A stretch of 64,000 nucleotides of DNA from Pseudomonadota bacterium (GCA_023436885.1 JAEZHI010000041.1:132887-196886), one strand, 5' to 3'. Shown: positions 1-8,430, counted from the first letter of the stretch. Notes: a model not told the origin generated them from the letters alone. Made by a program: numbers and translations.

Positions 1-1
1 T

Positions 2-208
2 CTGATCGTCGAAGGCGAGGCCGGTGCCGAAGAGGATCTGACACTCGACATAGGCGCCCACGGGCGCCTTAACATGCACCACGAGGGCGTTAAGCTCGGT
101 GTGAGAATCGCGGCAACAGACCCCGACCACGGCATCGTTCGCTTCCTCGTCCAACCAAGGACACTCTTGCGATGGACACCCTTCAGATCATCACAGCCAA
201 GCTTGTGA
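2..208 (+). CDS. Partial hypothetical protein, cut by the left edge
   Basis: An open frame runs in from the left edge and stops at 206-208, overlapping the next gene by 37 bases. The visible tail of about 68 residues is acidic at first and then ends in a basic, serine-rich segment. I recognise no family. Its position beside a phage-type gene group suggests a phage or mobile-element protein, but that is inference from context only. The true gene could also end elsewhere, because this frame is short. Confidence 0.35.
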   Translation: MIVEGEAGAEEDLTLDIGAHGRLNMHHEGVKLGVRIAATDPDHGIVRFLVQPRTLLRWTPFRSSQPSL

Positions 209-432
209 TCGAACGCGTCCAGGAAGTGGCGAGCGCCACCTACGGCCCGATCGGCCTCGTCAATTTCGAGTTCATCCCGCTGCCCGATGGCCCCGCCATG
301 CAACCGAACTGGGACCTCGCCTTTCGCCCGGCACCGGCCGATCCCGACATGTTGAGCGAAGTTCGCGTCAAGGCCATCCAGCGCGCCATCGCCGAGGTGC
401 GCGCCGCCTATCCCCGCGTGCGTTGGCCCTGA
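172..432 (+). CDS. Small hypothetical protein (phage-region)
   Basis: An 86-residue protein starting at an ATG about ten bases after an AAGGA-like ribosome binding site (the AAGGAC near 157). It has no signal peptide or membrane segment and is a compact mixed alpha/beta-looking sequence ending in RVRWP. No family is recognised. It lies upstream of, and convergent with, the CtrA-like regulator gene, in what looks like the edge of a prophage. A phage accessory function is plausible but not shown. Confidence 0.55.
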   Translation: MDTLQIITAKLVIERVQEVASATYGPIGLVNFEFIPLPDGPAMQPNWDLAFRPAPADPDMLSEVRVKAIQRAIAEVRAAYPRVRWP

Positions 433-449
433 TACCTCCCCGCCCTGCG

Positions 450-962
450 TCATGTCGCGCCACCTATCCGTGCCAGAAGCTGGCGCTTGCTCTCCTCGGG
501 CATCGCATAGCCCTGCCCCCAGATGGTCTCGATCCGTATCTGGAACTTCCTGAGCTTTGCGCGGATCTTGCAGACGAACACATCGACGATCTTCGGCTCG
601 GCGTCCGGCGCCACCACGGCGTGAAGATGCGGCTTGGTGCAAGCGCGCGTCTGCATCAGGCATTGCAGAAGGCGGCTTTCGGCCGGCGTCAGGCCGAACT
701 CCATCCGGCACGTGGCGAGAAAGTCCGGCCGCTCGTTGAGGCGAATGGGTGAGGTGGTCGGCTTGCGCAGCCGCGAACCGGCCGGCCAGTCGGCCGCCGG
801 CATTTCCACGATCATCCCGTCCTCCAGCGCCTGCCGCACGATGCCGGCAGCACTGTCGTAGGGGATCTTGAAGGTGCGGCTCAGCGCACCGATCGGCACG
901 CCCTCGTCGGCAAGGCGCACGATGGAATTACCGACGAAGGTGCCGCGCAAGGGATGATTCAT
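450..962 (-). CDS. CtrA-like winged-helix DNA-binding protein without receiver domain (phage-region)
   Basis: A 170-residue protein. Residues about 90-155 match the OmpR/CtrA-type C-terminal winged helix: the segment EPKIVDVFVCKIRAKLRK followed by IETIWGQGY closely resembles the recognition-helix and wing region of alphaproteobacterial CtrA. The first 85 residues are not a response-regulator receiver domain. They start with an HTH-like stretch (VPIGALSRTFKIPYDSAAGIVRQ), so the protein may carry two DNA-binding modules. The start is well supported by GAGGAGA eight bases upstream. It lies on the same strand as the DUF669 gene, consistent with an early or regulatory phage operon. A role in phage gene control, or in interfering with the host CtrA regulon, is inference. 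Confidence 0.72.
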   Translation of the reverse strand: MNHPLRGTFVGNSIVRLADEGVPIGALSRTFKIPYDSAAGIVRQALEDGMIVEMPAADWPAGSRLRKPTTSPIRLNERPDFLATCRMEFGLTPAESRLLQCLMQTRACTKPHLHAVVAPDAEPKIVDVFVCKIRAKLRKFQIRIETIWGQGYAMPEESKRQLLARIGGAT

Positions 963-1079
963 CGGAGTTTCTCCTCGGGAAAGCTCGGCCAGTCGGCCTT
1001 GCCGTTGGGCATGGATCGGGCGGTCATCGCCACGTCTCCGGGCAATGCGGTTTGGATCTGGTTGTGAACGCGGAAGAGG

Positions 1080-1517
1080 TTAGGGCGCCGGATCCCAGGG
1101 ACGACGGCCCGTCACACCAGCCCGCGGTGGTGGCTTCGACGCGGCGAGCGGCCGGTAATCCTTGATGATGTTCTGGTCGCCATAGCCGTCGCTGCCCGGC
1201 CGGATGTCGACACGGATCATCACGGGTATGCCGTGCAGTTCCTCGCTGTCGGCGATACCGGAAAGCCCGGCGGCAGTGCACAGGCGGGCCAGCATCTGCT
1301 GGGCGATGCGCTGGGCCGTGGCATTGGCATTGACGATGTTGAAGCGCTCGACCAGTCGCCGCCGACGAGCCTCCCCCGTGATGAGCTCGAACGACAGCTT
1401 CAGCATCTCGCCGCGGCCCGAGGCGGTTGGCACCACGGCGCTCTCCACCACCTTGGCCTGATACTCCCCCTTGGGGATCAGGCCGAATGGAACATCTACA
1501 GGCGAAGGCGTAGCCAT
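1080..1517 (-). CDS. DUF669 family phage protein
   Basis: A 145-residue protein with the features of DUF669: an N-terminal FGLIPKGEYQAKVVES segment, a central LKLSFELITGEARRRRLVERFNIVN block and a later GIPVMIRVDI strand. DUF669 proteins occur in phage DNA-metabolism operons, often near single-strand binding or recombination genes, and their biochemical role is poorly defined. A textbook AAGGAGATCGCG ribosome binding site precedes the ATG at 1517. The C-terminal tail after about residue 125 is proline-rich and looks disordered. Being on the minus strand, divergent from the repressor gene, it fits a leftward early operon. Confidence 0.8.
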   Translation of the reverse strand: MATPSPVDVPFGLIPKGEYQAKVVESAVVPTASGRGEMLKLSFELITGEARRRRLVERFNIVNANATAQRIAQQMLARLCTAAGLSGIADSEELHGIPVMIRVDIRPGSDGYGDQNIIKDYRPLAASKPPPRAGVTGRRPWDPAP

Positions 1518-1638
1518 CGCGATCTCCTTGTCGGCCAGGGTCGCGGGAATATGGGGGAGGCTTCGCCGGAAAGGTGAGCCTCCCCCGCCCCACGACGAGC
1601 CCGTCGGCCGTCGAATTCCTGTTTGCGAACGCCGCCCA

Positions 1639-1827
1639 TTATCTGGGTCGGCGGGTTCCCTGGCTGAGCGCCGTCTCGACGCGCTCCAAGGTCTTCAGCG
1701 TCAGCGTTCCACCGCTCCGGAGCCGCCCCACGAACTTGCCGTCGTTGACGACGTAGCGGCCAAAGGTGCTCTCGCTGATGTCCCGCGCCTTGCAGTGCTG
1801 CTCAATGCGGGAGAGTAAATCGGTCAT
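1639..1827 (-). CDS. Small DNA-binding-like protein divergent from the phage repressor
   Basis: About 62 residues from the ATG at 1827; an alternative ATG lies at 1836. The sequence contains a helix-turn-helix-like stretch (RDISESTFGRYVVNDGKFVGRL) followed by a TLKTLERVETAL helix, resembling small Cro/CI-like or integrase-associated regulators. Neither start has a clear ribosome binding site. It is transcribed away from the S24 repressor gene across a promoter region holding three operator-like sites, the position of a Cro-type gene in a lambdoid switch. The Cro-like role is inferred from position and size. Confidence 0.6.
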   Translation of the reverse strand: MTDLLSRIEQHCKARDISESTFGRYVVNDGKFVGRLRSGGTLTLKTLERVETALSQGTRRPR

Positions 1828-1849
1828 CGGGTTCATGCACAGATTGTAA

Positions 1850-1919
1850 TGGGCAAAAATCCCAGCAGTCAATGGGCAAATACCCGTTGACGGGAAGGTC
1901 AGGAATGGGCATTATCCCA
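1850..1919. promoter_or_regulatory. Three repeated operator-like inverted repeats (TGGGCAWW-CCCA type)
   Basis: Three related sites lie between the divergent genes: TGGGCAAAAATCCCA at 1850-1864, TGGGCAAATACCCG at 1873-1886 and TGGGCATTATCCCA at 1906-1919. Each has TGGG/CCCA arms with a six- or seven-base AT-rich centre. The third overlaps the likely start codon of the repressor gene. The arrangement is that of a phage immunity operator with autoregulation of the repressor. Confidence 0.72.
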
Positions 1920-2654
1920 GCCATGGAACAGACATGGAAAACGCGCCTCGAAAGGCTGATGCGCCTCAAGGGCTTCAACATGAAGTCGCTGTCGCTCAAG
2001 GCCGAACTCGGCGAAACCTATGTGCGGGATATCCTGAAGCGCGGCCGCGATCCGGGCATCGAGAAGATGCGCGCGCTGGCCAATGTGCTGGGCGTCCGGC
2101 TCAACGAGATCATGAACGAGCCCTATACCATCACTCGCGACGGCGAAGATTCGCCGGTTCATGCCCCCTTCGAAGAAGACAGCGATAACGGCTGGAAAGA
2201 GGGCTGGCAGGCACGCCTGCCCGGTGGCTCGGCCGAGGTCGATGCGCGCGCCGGCGCCGGCGACGGCTCGTCCGGCCAAGTGCTGACGCTGCGGTCCGGC
2301 GGCATCCAGTCGGGTCATCTGGTCACCGGCGAATGGGTCGTGCCGCGCGCCCATCTCGGCGCAAATCCGGCCCGTGTCATCTTCATTCCGGTGATCGGCA
2401 CGTCGATGCAGCCGATCCTCAACCCGTCCGATGTCGTCGCCGTCGACACCACGGTGAGCGACATCAAGGATGCCGAGATCTACGTCATCGACGAGGGCGA
2501 TGGCCCTTCGGTGAAGCGCCTGCGCCTCAACCACGACGACAACCCGCGCACCGTCGACATCATCTCCGAAAATATCGCCGTGCCGCCCAAGCGCCGCCCG
2601 GCCGAACTGGTGCGCGTCATCGGGCTCGTCATCGGCAAGTGGTCGAGGATGTGA
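1905..2654 (+). CDS. S24/CI-type phage repressor (HTH plus LexA-like peptidase domain)
   Basis: About 249 residues from the ATG at 1905, which has GGAAGG six bases upstream. An ATG at 1923, just before MEQTWKTRLERLM, is an alternative. Residues about 10-70 form an XRE-type HTH (LSLKAELGETYVRDILKRG). The C-terminal half is a peptidase S24 domain: GTSMQPILNPSDVVAV holds the serine, and the lysine is expected in GPSVKRLRL. Such repressors hold prophages silent and are cleaved in a RecA-dependent way. Three operator-like sites lie at and before the start codon, so autoregulation is likely. It is the last gene before host-type genes. Confidence 0.86.
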   Translation: MGIIPAMEQTWKTRLERLMRLKGFNMKSLSLKAELGETYVRDILKRGRDPGIEKMRALANVLGVRLNEIMNEPYTITRDGEDSPVHAPFEEDSDNGWKEGWQARLPGGSAEVDARAGAGDGSSGQVLTLRSGGIQSGHLVTGEWVVPRAHLGANPARVIFIPVIGTSMQPILNPSDVVAVDTTVSDIKDAEIYVIDEGDGPSVKRLRLNHDDNPRTVDIISENIAVPPKRRPAELVRVIGLVIGKWSRM

Positions 2655-2681
2655 TTGTGCATCAAGGCAAACGCTACAAAT

Positions 2682-2720
2682 AAACAAGGCGTTGGCCCAT
2701 TGGATCAACGCCTTGTTTTT
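2682..2720. terminator. Bidirectional rho-independent terminator
   Basis: A perfect 13-bp inverted repeat, arms 2682-2694 and 2706-2718 (AAACAAGGCGTTG / CAACGCCTTGTTT), with an 11-base loop. It is followed by T residues on the + strand and gives a T-rich end on the - strand too. It sits between the convergent phage repressor and cytochrome b561 genes and can serve both. Confidence 0.9.
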
Positions 2721-2737
2721 ATGCGCGCTCACGCCTG

Positions 2738-3307
2738 TCAGGCGCTCTTGCCCACCATCATGGAGCGCAGGGTCGAGTCCTTGTCGATGAAGTGGTGCTT
2801 CAGCGCAAACAGCAGATGGCCGAGGACGACGAGGCCCAGCGCCCAGGACAGGAACCAGTGCGCGCCGGACAGATAGGGCGTCAGTTCGGGATTTTTCGAC
2901 ACGAGACCGGGAATGGTGAACAGCCCTGCCACCGGAATTTCATAGCCGGCCGACGAGCTGTTGGCCCAGCCCGACAGCGGAACCGCGATCATCAGGAGAT
3001 AGAGCGCCGCATGCCCGAGATGGGTCAGATGCTTCATGATCTGGGGCATGGCGACCAGCTCGGGCGGGCGGTTATAGGCGCGCCAGATCAGGCGGCCGAC
3101 GATCAGGAACAGTGTCGTCGTCGCAATCGACTTGTGCAGGGTGATCGCCCAGATCTTCTGCGCGGTTTCCTGGTCGCTCAGCCCATAGTGAAGCATGGAG
3201 CCGCCATAGTAACCAACGAGCCAGGCGACGATGATGATCAGCGCCATCAGCCAGTGAAGCAGCTTGGAGAGACCGTTATAGTCCCGGCTCGGAAGTGTCG
3301 CTTGCAT
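2738..3307 (-). CDS. Cytochrome b561 family membrane protein
   Basis: A 189-residue protein with four predicted membrane spans (about 14-34, 52-74, 92-112 and 147-168). Histidines at the expected places to bind two b-type hemes include LLHWLMAL in helix 1, ITLHKSIATT near helix 2, HLGHAALYLLMI in helix 3 and GHLLFALKHHF in helix 4. The YbiI/CybB-type family moves electrons from quinol, in some cases to periplasmic superoxide, in the inner membrane. The gene stands alone, converging on the prophage repressor across a shared terminator. The electron partner cannot be told from context. Confidence 0.88.
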   Translation of the reverse strand: MQATLPSRDYNGLSKLLHWLMALIIIVAWLVGYYGGSMLHYGLSDQETAQKIWAITLHKSIATTTLFLIVGRLIWRAYNRPPELVAMPQIMKHLTHLGHAALYLLMIAVPLSGWANSSSAGYEIPVAGLFTIPGLVSKNPELTPYLSGAHWFLSWALGLVVLGHLLFALKHHFIDKDSTLRSMMVGKSA

Positions 3308-3693
3308 GTCATCCCCGTCACTGTGAATTGCCGATTGTGCGGATTTGCTTGGCGGTTATGCCAGCCCGATCAATTCCACCGAGGAACGACCAGCGCTGCC
3401 ATCAGGAAATCTTGCCGCCATTTCCTGAGTTCTGGACGCAACGATAGGGGCGCGATGAGGGCTCGCATTGATCCTTGTCAAATGCATCTATGTCGTAAGT
3501 CGAATACCGGACCCCTCGCACCGGATTCTCCCGCACTTTTTCTGCGGGGCGACCGAGAGAGTGCCTGAGGCGCCGAAACACGGCATTGCCTCGTAATGTC
3601 TAAAAAATGGGCTATTTCACCAACACAACCAAAGAGAGATAATGGCTTTTAGCCCATCGTGATGGGGCGGACCTGCCCACCGCGTGCCGGCCA
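3308..3693. other. Non-coding stretch between cytochrome b561 and the next gene
   Basis: About 385 bases without a credible gene. It should hold the promoter of the cytochrome b561 gene (reading left) and that of the 3712 gene (reading right). The part near 3590-3650 is AT-richer than the surroundings. No operator palindrome or RNA structure stood out. Confidence 0.5.
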
Positions 3694-3711
3694 ATGCCAG
3701 AGGAGATCTCC

Positions 3712-4083
3712 TTGCTCGATACCGACGCCATCTGGACCCACCGCCTCGCCGCTTACCCGGATCGCTTCAGAGGGCCGAATCTCGAAGGTGAAACGGTGGA
3801 CGTGACGACGCATGTCGAGCTGATGGGCCGGGCCGGCGTCTTGCTCGGCGGTATCGACTGCGTCGTCGGCATGGAGCACGACGGCGATGACTGGGAGATC
3901 ACCGCCGTCAGCTATCGCTCTGAATTCGGCGGCCCGAGCCACGATTTCGACGTTGCGCTTCTGAGGTCCCGCGCACCGGACGGCACGCTGGCCGATCTCG
4001 CCGAGCGGGAGATCCTTCGTCTGATCGACGGCCAATACAACACCCTCGCCGACGCCGCGACGCGTCAGGCACGCAACCCCTGA
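3712..4083 (+). CDS. Hypothetical protein
   Basis: About 123 residues from a TTG at 3712, chosen because AGGAG lies six bases upstream (3701-3705). An ATG at 3694 in the same frame would add six residues but has no ribosome binding site. The protein is acidic, has no signal peptide or membrane segment, and contains a beta-rich middle (LEGETVDVTTHVELMGRAG, then DCVVGMEHDGDDWEITAVSY). No family is recognised. It is followed 100 bases later by the SIMPL-domain gene on the same strand, but a shared operon is not certain. Confidence 0.65.
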   Translation: MLDTDAIWTHRLAAYPDRFRGPNLEGETVDVTTHVELMGRAGVLLGGIDCVVGMEHDGDDWEITAVSYRSEFGGPSHDFDVALLRSRAPDGTLADLAEREILRLIDGQYNTLADAATRQARNP

Positions 4084-4183
4084 GACATTCGGCGATCTGG
4101 TCGTCCCACGAATCCGCCCCATTGTCCGGCGAAGGTTGCGCCATCGGGGCGCTGCCCCGAACGCAAAATAACGGAGACCGACG

Positions 4184-4912
4184 ATGATCGCCCTAACCCG
4201 CCCTCTTCTTGTCGCCGCCGGCCTCGTGCTGTTGCCTGCCGCTGCTTTTGCCGCCGATCCCACGCCGGCCACGCTGACGCTCACCGCCGATGGGGTCGTC
4301 AGCGCACCGCCGGATACCGCCATCGTCTCGCTCGGCGTGGTGCGTGAAGCGGACACAGCCGACGCGGCTCTCAGCGCCAATAACGCGGCCATGAAGAAGG
4401 CGCTCGCCGCCCTGAAGGACGCCGGCGTCGACGACAAGGACGTCGCCACCTCCTCCTTCACCATCGATCCCGTGATTGTCTACCCGCCGCAGAAACAGGA
4501 CGGCACGCAGGAAGCCCCGAAGATCACCGGCTACCGCGTCTCCAATGCCGTCACCGTCAAGCTGCACGACATCGCCAAGGCCGGCGGCCTTCTCGACAAG
4601 GTGATCCGCGTCGGCGCCAACGACGTGCGCGGCGTCAGCTTCATCGTTGACGACCAGGACACCTTGATGGACGAGGCGCGCGTCGCAGCCATGAAGACGC
4701 TGGAAACCCGCGCTGACCTCTATGCCAAGACGGGCGGCTTCACGCTGAAGCGCATCTTGTCCATCTCGGAGGGCGGCGACAACCGTCCGCCCATGCCAAT
4801 GATGATGGCCAAGGCAGCTCCGCAGTCGGACTCGGTGCCCTTCGCCGCCGGCGAGCAGGACATCCGCGCCACCGTCAACGTGACCTGGGAAATCGAACCG
4901 GCCGCCAAGTAA
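4184..4912 (+). CDS. SIMPL-domain (DUF541) periplasmic protein
   Basis: A 242-residue protein with a cleavable signal peptide (hydrophobic residues 6-22, AAAFAADP cleavage region) and a SIMPL/DUF541 domain over the rest: LTLTADGVVSAPPDTAIVSLG near the start and TGYRVSNAVTVKLHDI in the middle are typical. The bacterial family (YggE, BP26 of Brucella) forms channel-like periplasmic or outer-membrane assemblies and is tied to oxidative stress resistance, though the exact function is unsettled. GGAGACCGACG precedes the ATG. The C-terminal part contains a methionine-rich PPMPMMMAKA segment. Confidence 0.9.
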   Translation: MIALTRPLLVAAGLVLLPAAAFAADPTPATLTLTADGVVSAPPDTAIVSLGVVREADTADAALSANNAAMKKALAALKDAGVDDKDVATSSFTIDPVIVYPPQKQDGTQEAPKITGYRVSNAVTVKLHDIAKAGGLLDKVIRVGANDVRGVSFIVDDQDTLMDEARVAAMKTLETRADLYAKTGGFTLKRILSISEGGDNRPPMPMMMAKAAPQSDSVPFAAGEQDIRATVNVTWEIEPAAK

Positions 4913-4966
4913 ACCCTCGGCGCGCCGGCTGGAGCTATAGTGAGCTCCGACCGGCGCACCCACTCA

Positions 4967-5728
4967 CTATTTGCCGCCGGTGACGTCAAGGAATGTGCCG
5001 GTGATGAAGGACGCCTCGGGGCCGGCCAGCCACAGGATCGCGCGCGCCACCTCTTCCGGCTGGCCGCCGCGCCCCATGGGGATGGAACTTTTGACGCGAT
5101 CCACCCGCCCCGGCTCGCCGCCGCTGGCGTGCATCTCGGTGTAGATGTGGCCGGGACGGATGCAGTTGACGCGAATGCCTTCCGCCGCAACCTCCTTGGA
5201 GAAGCCGGTCGTGAACGTCTCGAGGGCGCCTTTCGAGGCTGCGTAATCGACGTATTCGTTGGGACTGCCGAGCCGGGCGGAGGCGGAGGATATGTTGATC
5301 ACCACGCCGCCCTTGCCGCCGTGGCGGTGCGACATGCGCCGCGCCGCCTGCTGCGCGCAGAGGATGGGTCCGATGGCATTGACCGCGAAGATGCGCTGCA
5401 TGCGCCCGAATTCGAGATCCTCCAGCCGGGACTGCCGCGCAATGATGCCGGCATTGTTGACCAGCACGTCGATCCGCCCGAACTCACGGTCAATGGCCGC
5501 GAACAGTGCAGCGACATCATCGGGATTGGCATTGTCGGCCTGCACGGCCAGCGCCCGGCGTCCGGCGGCTTCCACATCGGCCGCCACCGCATGCGCCGCG
5601 GCCTCGTGGGCCACATAGCTGATCGCCACGTCATAGCCTGCCGCCGCGGCCAGCCGGGCGGTCGCCGCCCCTATGCCACGGCCGCCGCCGGTGATGAGGA
5701 TCAGCGGGGTCTCTCGGTTGGTATCCAT
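4967..5728 (-). CDS. SDR family oxidoreductase
   Basis: A 253-residue classical short-chain dehydrogenase. The Rossmann motif TGGGRGIG lies near residue 12, NNAG near 90, a serine in INISSASARLG near 142 and the YAASK catalytic pair near 158. The arginine-rich SYVAHEAAAHA segment after beta-2 does not settle NAD versus NADP use. The start at 5728 has GGAGG nine bases upstream; a longer reading to 5998 would run into unrelated sequence. It resembles the YgfF / glucose-1-dehydrogenase-like group, but the substrate cannot be assigned. It is downstream of and on the same strand as the MFS exporter gene. Confidence 0.9.
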   Translation of the reverse strand: MDTNRETPLILITGGGRGIGAATARLAAAAGYDVAISYVAHEAAAHAVAADVEAAGRRALAVQADNANPDDVAALFAAIDREFGRIDVLVNNAGIIARQSRLEDLEFGRMQRIFAVNAIGPILCAQQAARRMSHRHGGKGGVVINISSASARLGSPNEYVDYAASKGALETFTTGFSKEVAAEGIRVNCIRPGHIYTEMHASGGEPGRVDRVKSSIPMGRGGQPEEVARAILWLAGPEASFITGTFLDVTGGK

Positions 5729-5783
5729 GTCACGAACCTCCACGTCGGGGATTGAAGAAGAGCCGGACTCGGCGGCGCGCCGA

Positions 5784-6974
5784 TCAGCTCGCAAGCGAAG
5801 GGCGTAAGAAAAGCGCAAGCGGTACGATGACAGCCGCCGTCGCCGCCGCTGCCAGCAGCCCGATGGTTTGGCCGCCGAGGTCGGCGATGGCACCGTAGGC
5901 GATTGGTGCCACCCCGCCCGATCCGATGACAAACGTATAGAAAATGGCAAATGCCCGGCCTGAATCCCCGTTCGCCGCAAGTTCCGGTACGGTTCCATAA
6001 AGCACCGATGACGTGCCGTTCAGGACGACGCCCAACACCGGCAGCACAAGCAGCATGGCCGGAAGCGGTATGAAGAGGGTTGCCACCATCAGCAGTGCCG
6101 TGGCGCTTTCGGTCGCCATCACCGTACCGATGACACCGAGGCGTTCGCCGAGCCGGCCGCAGGTCGCCTTTCCAAAAGCGCCACCAATGAACAGAAGCGC
6201 CAGACCAAGCCCCACCTCGGGCGATTCACCGCCGCGAAGATGAATCAGGAACGGCAGAAACAGCAGGTAACCCATACGAGTCGCCGTATCGAGCGCACCG
6301 ATTGTGGCGAGGAGGGCGAAGCCGGCACGACTGCCGCTGGAAACAACTTTTTCAGGCGCGTGCCAGGAGGGGATGGGCCGTGGGATCAGCCACAACAGAG
6401 CGAACGTCAGCGCAACCCCGAGCCCGGCCATCAAGCCCAGCACAGGTTGCCAGGCCAGAACGGGCAGCAGGACGGCGATACCGGCGGGCAGTGCCGCTTT
6501 TCCGAGGTCGCCTGAGAAGTTGTAGATGCCAAGCGGGCTCCGCGCAGCTTCCCCATAGCTGTCGATCACGAGCATCGAGGCGCGCGGGTGCTGGATGCTT
6601 GACCCGATGCCGGCCACCGCGAGGCCGACGCAGAGCCCGGGAAGGCCGGTCGCCAGCGCCATGATCAGCAGCCCCGCCGCCGCGATGACAATCGAGAGCA
6701 TCAGCGCCGTTCGCGCCGAAGCATTGTCGAGGAGGCGGGCCGTTGGCATCTGCAGACCGCCCATCGTCGCGTAATAGAGCGCGCGAAGGGCGGCAAGCGC
6801 CGCGTAGGAAAGGCCGAATTGCGCCTGCCACGCCGGCAGAAAGGCATAGAGACCATCGGTGTAGCCATCATGCAGCGCGTGAGCGAGGCAGGCGGCCCAG
6901 AGGCTGCGCCGTCTGGTGGCAAGCGGCAGGCCGGGATCATCCGCCGTTTGATTGGGAACCGTTGAGAGAACCAT
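5784..6974 (-). CDS. MFS transporter, fosmidomycin-resistance (Fsr)-like group
   Basis: A 396-residue major facilitator protein with about 12 hydrophobic spans and a short central loop (IPRPIPSWHAPEKVVSSG). The block GIGSSIQHPRASML in the fourth to fifth span resembles the GxGSAxFHPEAS motif of Fsr-type exporters. Such proteins export small drugs or metabolites from the inner membrane. A divergent LysR gene begins 79 bases away, and that region probably holds shared operators. The SDR gene follows downstream on the same strand with a 55-base gap, so the two may be co-transcribed. The substrate is unknown. Confidence 0.88.
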   Translation of the reverse strand: MVLSTVPNQTADDPGLPLATRRRSLWAACLAHALHDGYTDGLYAFLPAWQAQFGLSYAALAALRALYYATMGGLQMPTARLLDNASARTALMLSIVIAAAGLLIMALATGLPGLCVGLAVAGIGSSIQHPRASMLVIDSYGEAARSPLGIYNFSGDLGKAALPAGIAVLLPVLAWQPVLGLMAGLGVALTFALLWLIPRPIPSWHAPEKVVSSGSRAGFALLATIGALDTATRMGYLLFLPFLIHLRGGESPEVGLGLALLFIGGAFGKATCGRLGERLGVIGTVMATESATALLMVATLFIPLPAMLLVLPVLGVVLNGTSSVLYGTVPELAANGDSGRAFAIFYTFVIGSGGVAPIAYGAIADLGGQTIGLLAAAATAAVIVPLALFLRPSLAS

Positions 6975-7052
6975 GCTCCGATGATAATAGGAGATAATTC
7001 CTCAACAAGACGCCGATTGATCACGATAAACGTCAGCTTTACTCACGGATTC

Positions 7053-7943
7053 ATGCGACACCTTCCACCCCTCAACGCCCTCAAAGTCTTTGAAATCGCG
7101 GCGCAAACCGGCAGCTATGCCGACGCGGCAGCAGAACTCGGCGTCACCCACGGCGCAGTTAGCCGGCAAATCGCTCTACTGGAAAGCTGGCTGGGGCAAC
7201 GGTTGTTCATCAAGGACGGCCGGCGCATGGTCGCAACGCCGATGGCGAAGATTTTCGCTGCCGAGGTTGGCCTTTCGTTCGATCGCCTGGCCATGGCCGC
7301 CGACGCCTGTGGCCGGCCCGGAGCACGCCGTATCCTGCGCGTCAGCGCCCCGACGAGCTTTGCCATGCGCTGGTTGATCCCACGGCTCGATCACTACCAC
7401 GCCACCCACCCGCAGGTGGAAGTCGCAGTCACCACTGTCTCAACCGTGCTTGAGGAACTGCGCGGCGGCGTTGACGTGGCGATCCGGCGCGGCGTTGCCC
7501 GCGACAACGTCTGGCCCCAACATGTCGTCGTTCCCGTCCTCGAAGACGTCGACACACTGATCATGAGCCCGGCGCTGTTCGCCGAGCGACCGATCCGGGA
7601 GCCGGCCGACATTGAGGGACACCGCCTGCTTGCCAGCGAAACGCGCCCGGGCGACTGGGCGAACTGGCTCGATGCTGCCGGCCTTCAACACCTCACGGGG
7701 CTTCCCCGACAGATATTCGACCATTTCTTCGTGACGCGGCAGGCGGTGGAAGATGGGCTCGGCATCGGCATAGGCCCCCTACCGATGCTGGAGATCGATA
7801 TTGCCGCCGGCCGGCTGATGACGCCGCTGCCCGACATCAAGGTTCCGCGAACCGGATACGTCGCCGTCATTCCGCGTCAGGCCGACGCCGGGAGCCTGCT
7901 CGCCGGCTTCGTCGACTGGCTACAGCAACTCCAGCAAAAGTAG
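7053..7943 (+). CDS. LysR-type regulator, GcvA-like
   Basis: A 296-residue LysR protein. I place the start at 7053 because MRHLPPLNALKVFEIAAQTGSY is the usual beginning of GcvA-like regulators; an upstream ATG at 6981 would put 24 extra residues across the divergent promoter. The N-terminal winged HTH (AAAELGVTHGAVSRQIALLE) is followed by a LysR substrate-binding domain. It diverges from the Fsr-like exporter gene and most likely controls it. The ligand cannot be predicted. Confidence 0.9.
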   Translation: MRHLPPLNALKVFEIAAQTGSYADAAAELGVTHGAVSRQIALLESWLGQRLFIKDGRRMVATPMAKIFAAEVGLSFDRLAMAADACGRPGARRILRVSAPTSFAMRWLIPRLDHYHATHPQVEVAVTTVSTVLEELRGGVDVAIRRGVARDNVWPQHVVVPVLEDVDTLIMSPALFAERPIREPADIEGHRLLASETRPGDWANWLDAAGLQHLTGLPRQIFDHFFVTRQAVEDGLGIGIGPLPMLEIDIAAGRLMTPLPDIKVPRTGYVAVIPRQADAGSLLAGFVDWLQQLQQK

Positions 7944-8052
7944 GAACCGGTTTTGCGTCCGGAGTTGCGCGAAAACAATGGAACAGAGCATGTTGGCGAA
8001 CCAGAGTTCGCCAGACGTGCTCTTGTCAGCGAGGCGCACGGCGAGGCGGCGG

Positions 8053-8430
8053 TCAGCGATCGACCGGGCGGGAGCGGCCATTCTCGTCGATCGCCACATA
8101 AGTGAACTCGCCCTCGGTCACCTTCTCGTGCTGGTCGGTGATGAAGCGCCGCACCCACACTTCGATGCGGATGTGCATGGAGCTGCGGCCGACGCGGACG
8201 ATGTCGGTGTAGACGCAAAGGATATCACCCACCTTCACCGGCCGGTGGAATACCATGGCGTTGACCGCCACCGTCACGACGCGGCCGCCGCAGCGCTGCA
8301 CGGCGGCCATGCCGCCTGCCGAGTCCATCTGGCTCATCAGCCAGCCGCCGAAGATATCGCCGTTGGCGTTGGTATCGGCAGGCATGGCGATGGTGCGGAT
8401 TGTGAGTTCGCCGTGCGGCTCTTCCGACAT
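8053..8430 (-). CDS. Acyl-CoA thioesterase, YciA-like hot-dog fold
   Basis: A 125-residue single hot-dog domain protein. The segment PADTNANGDIFGGWLMSQMD carries the family's catalytic Asp region, and VNAMVFHRPVKVGDILCVY is the second conserved block. YciA-type enzymes hydrolyse a broad range of acyl-CoAs in the cytoplasm. The length matches the family. It lies alone, about 80 bases before the end of the DUF2066 gene on the same strand, so it could be the second gene of that transcript. Confidence 0.92.
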   Translation of the reverse strand: MSEEPHGELTIRTIAMPADTNANGDIFGGWLMSQMDSAGGMAAVQRCGGRVVTVAVNAMVFHRPVKVGDILCVYTDIVRVGRSSMHIRIEVWVRRFITDQHEKVTEGEFTYVAIDENGRSRPVDR

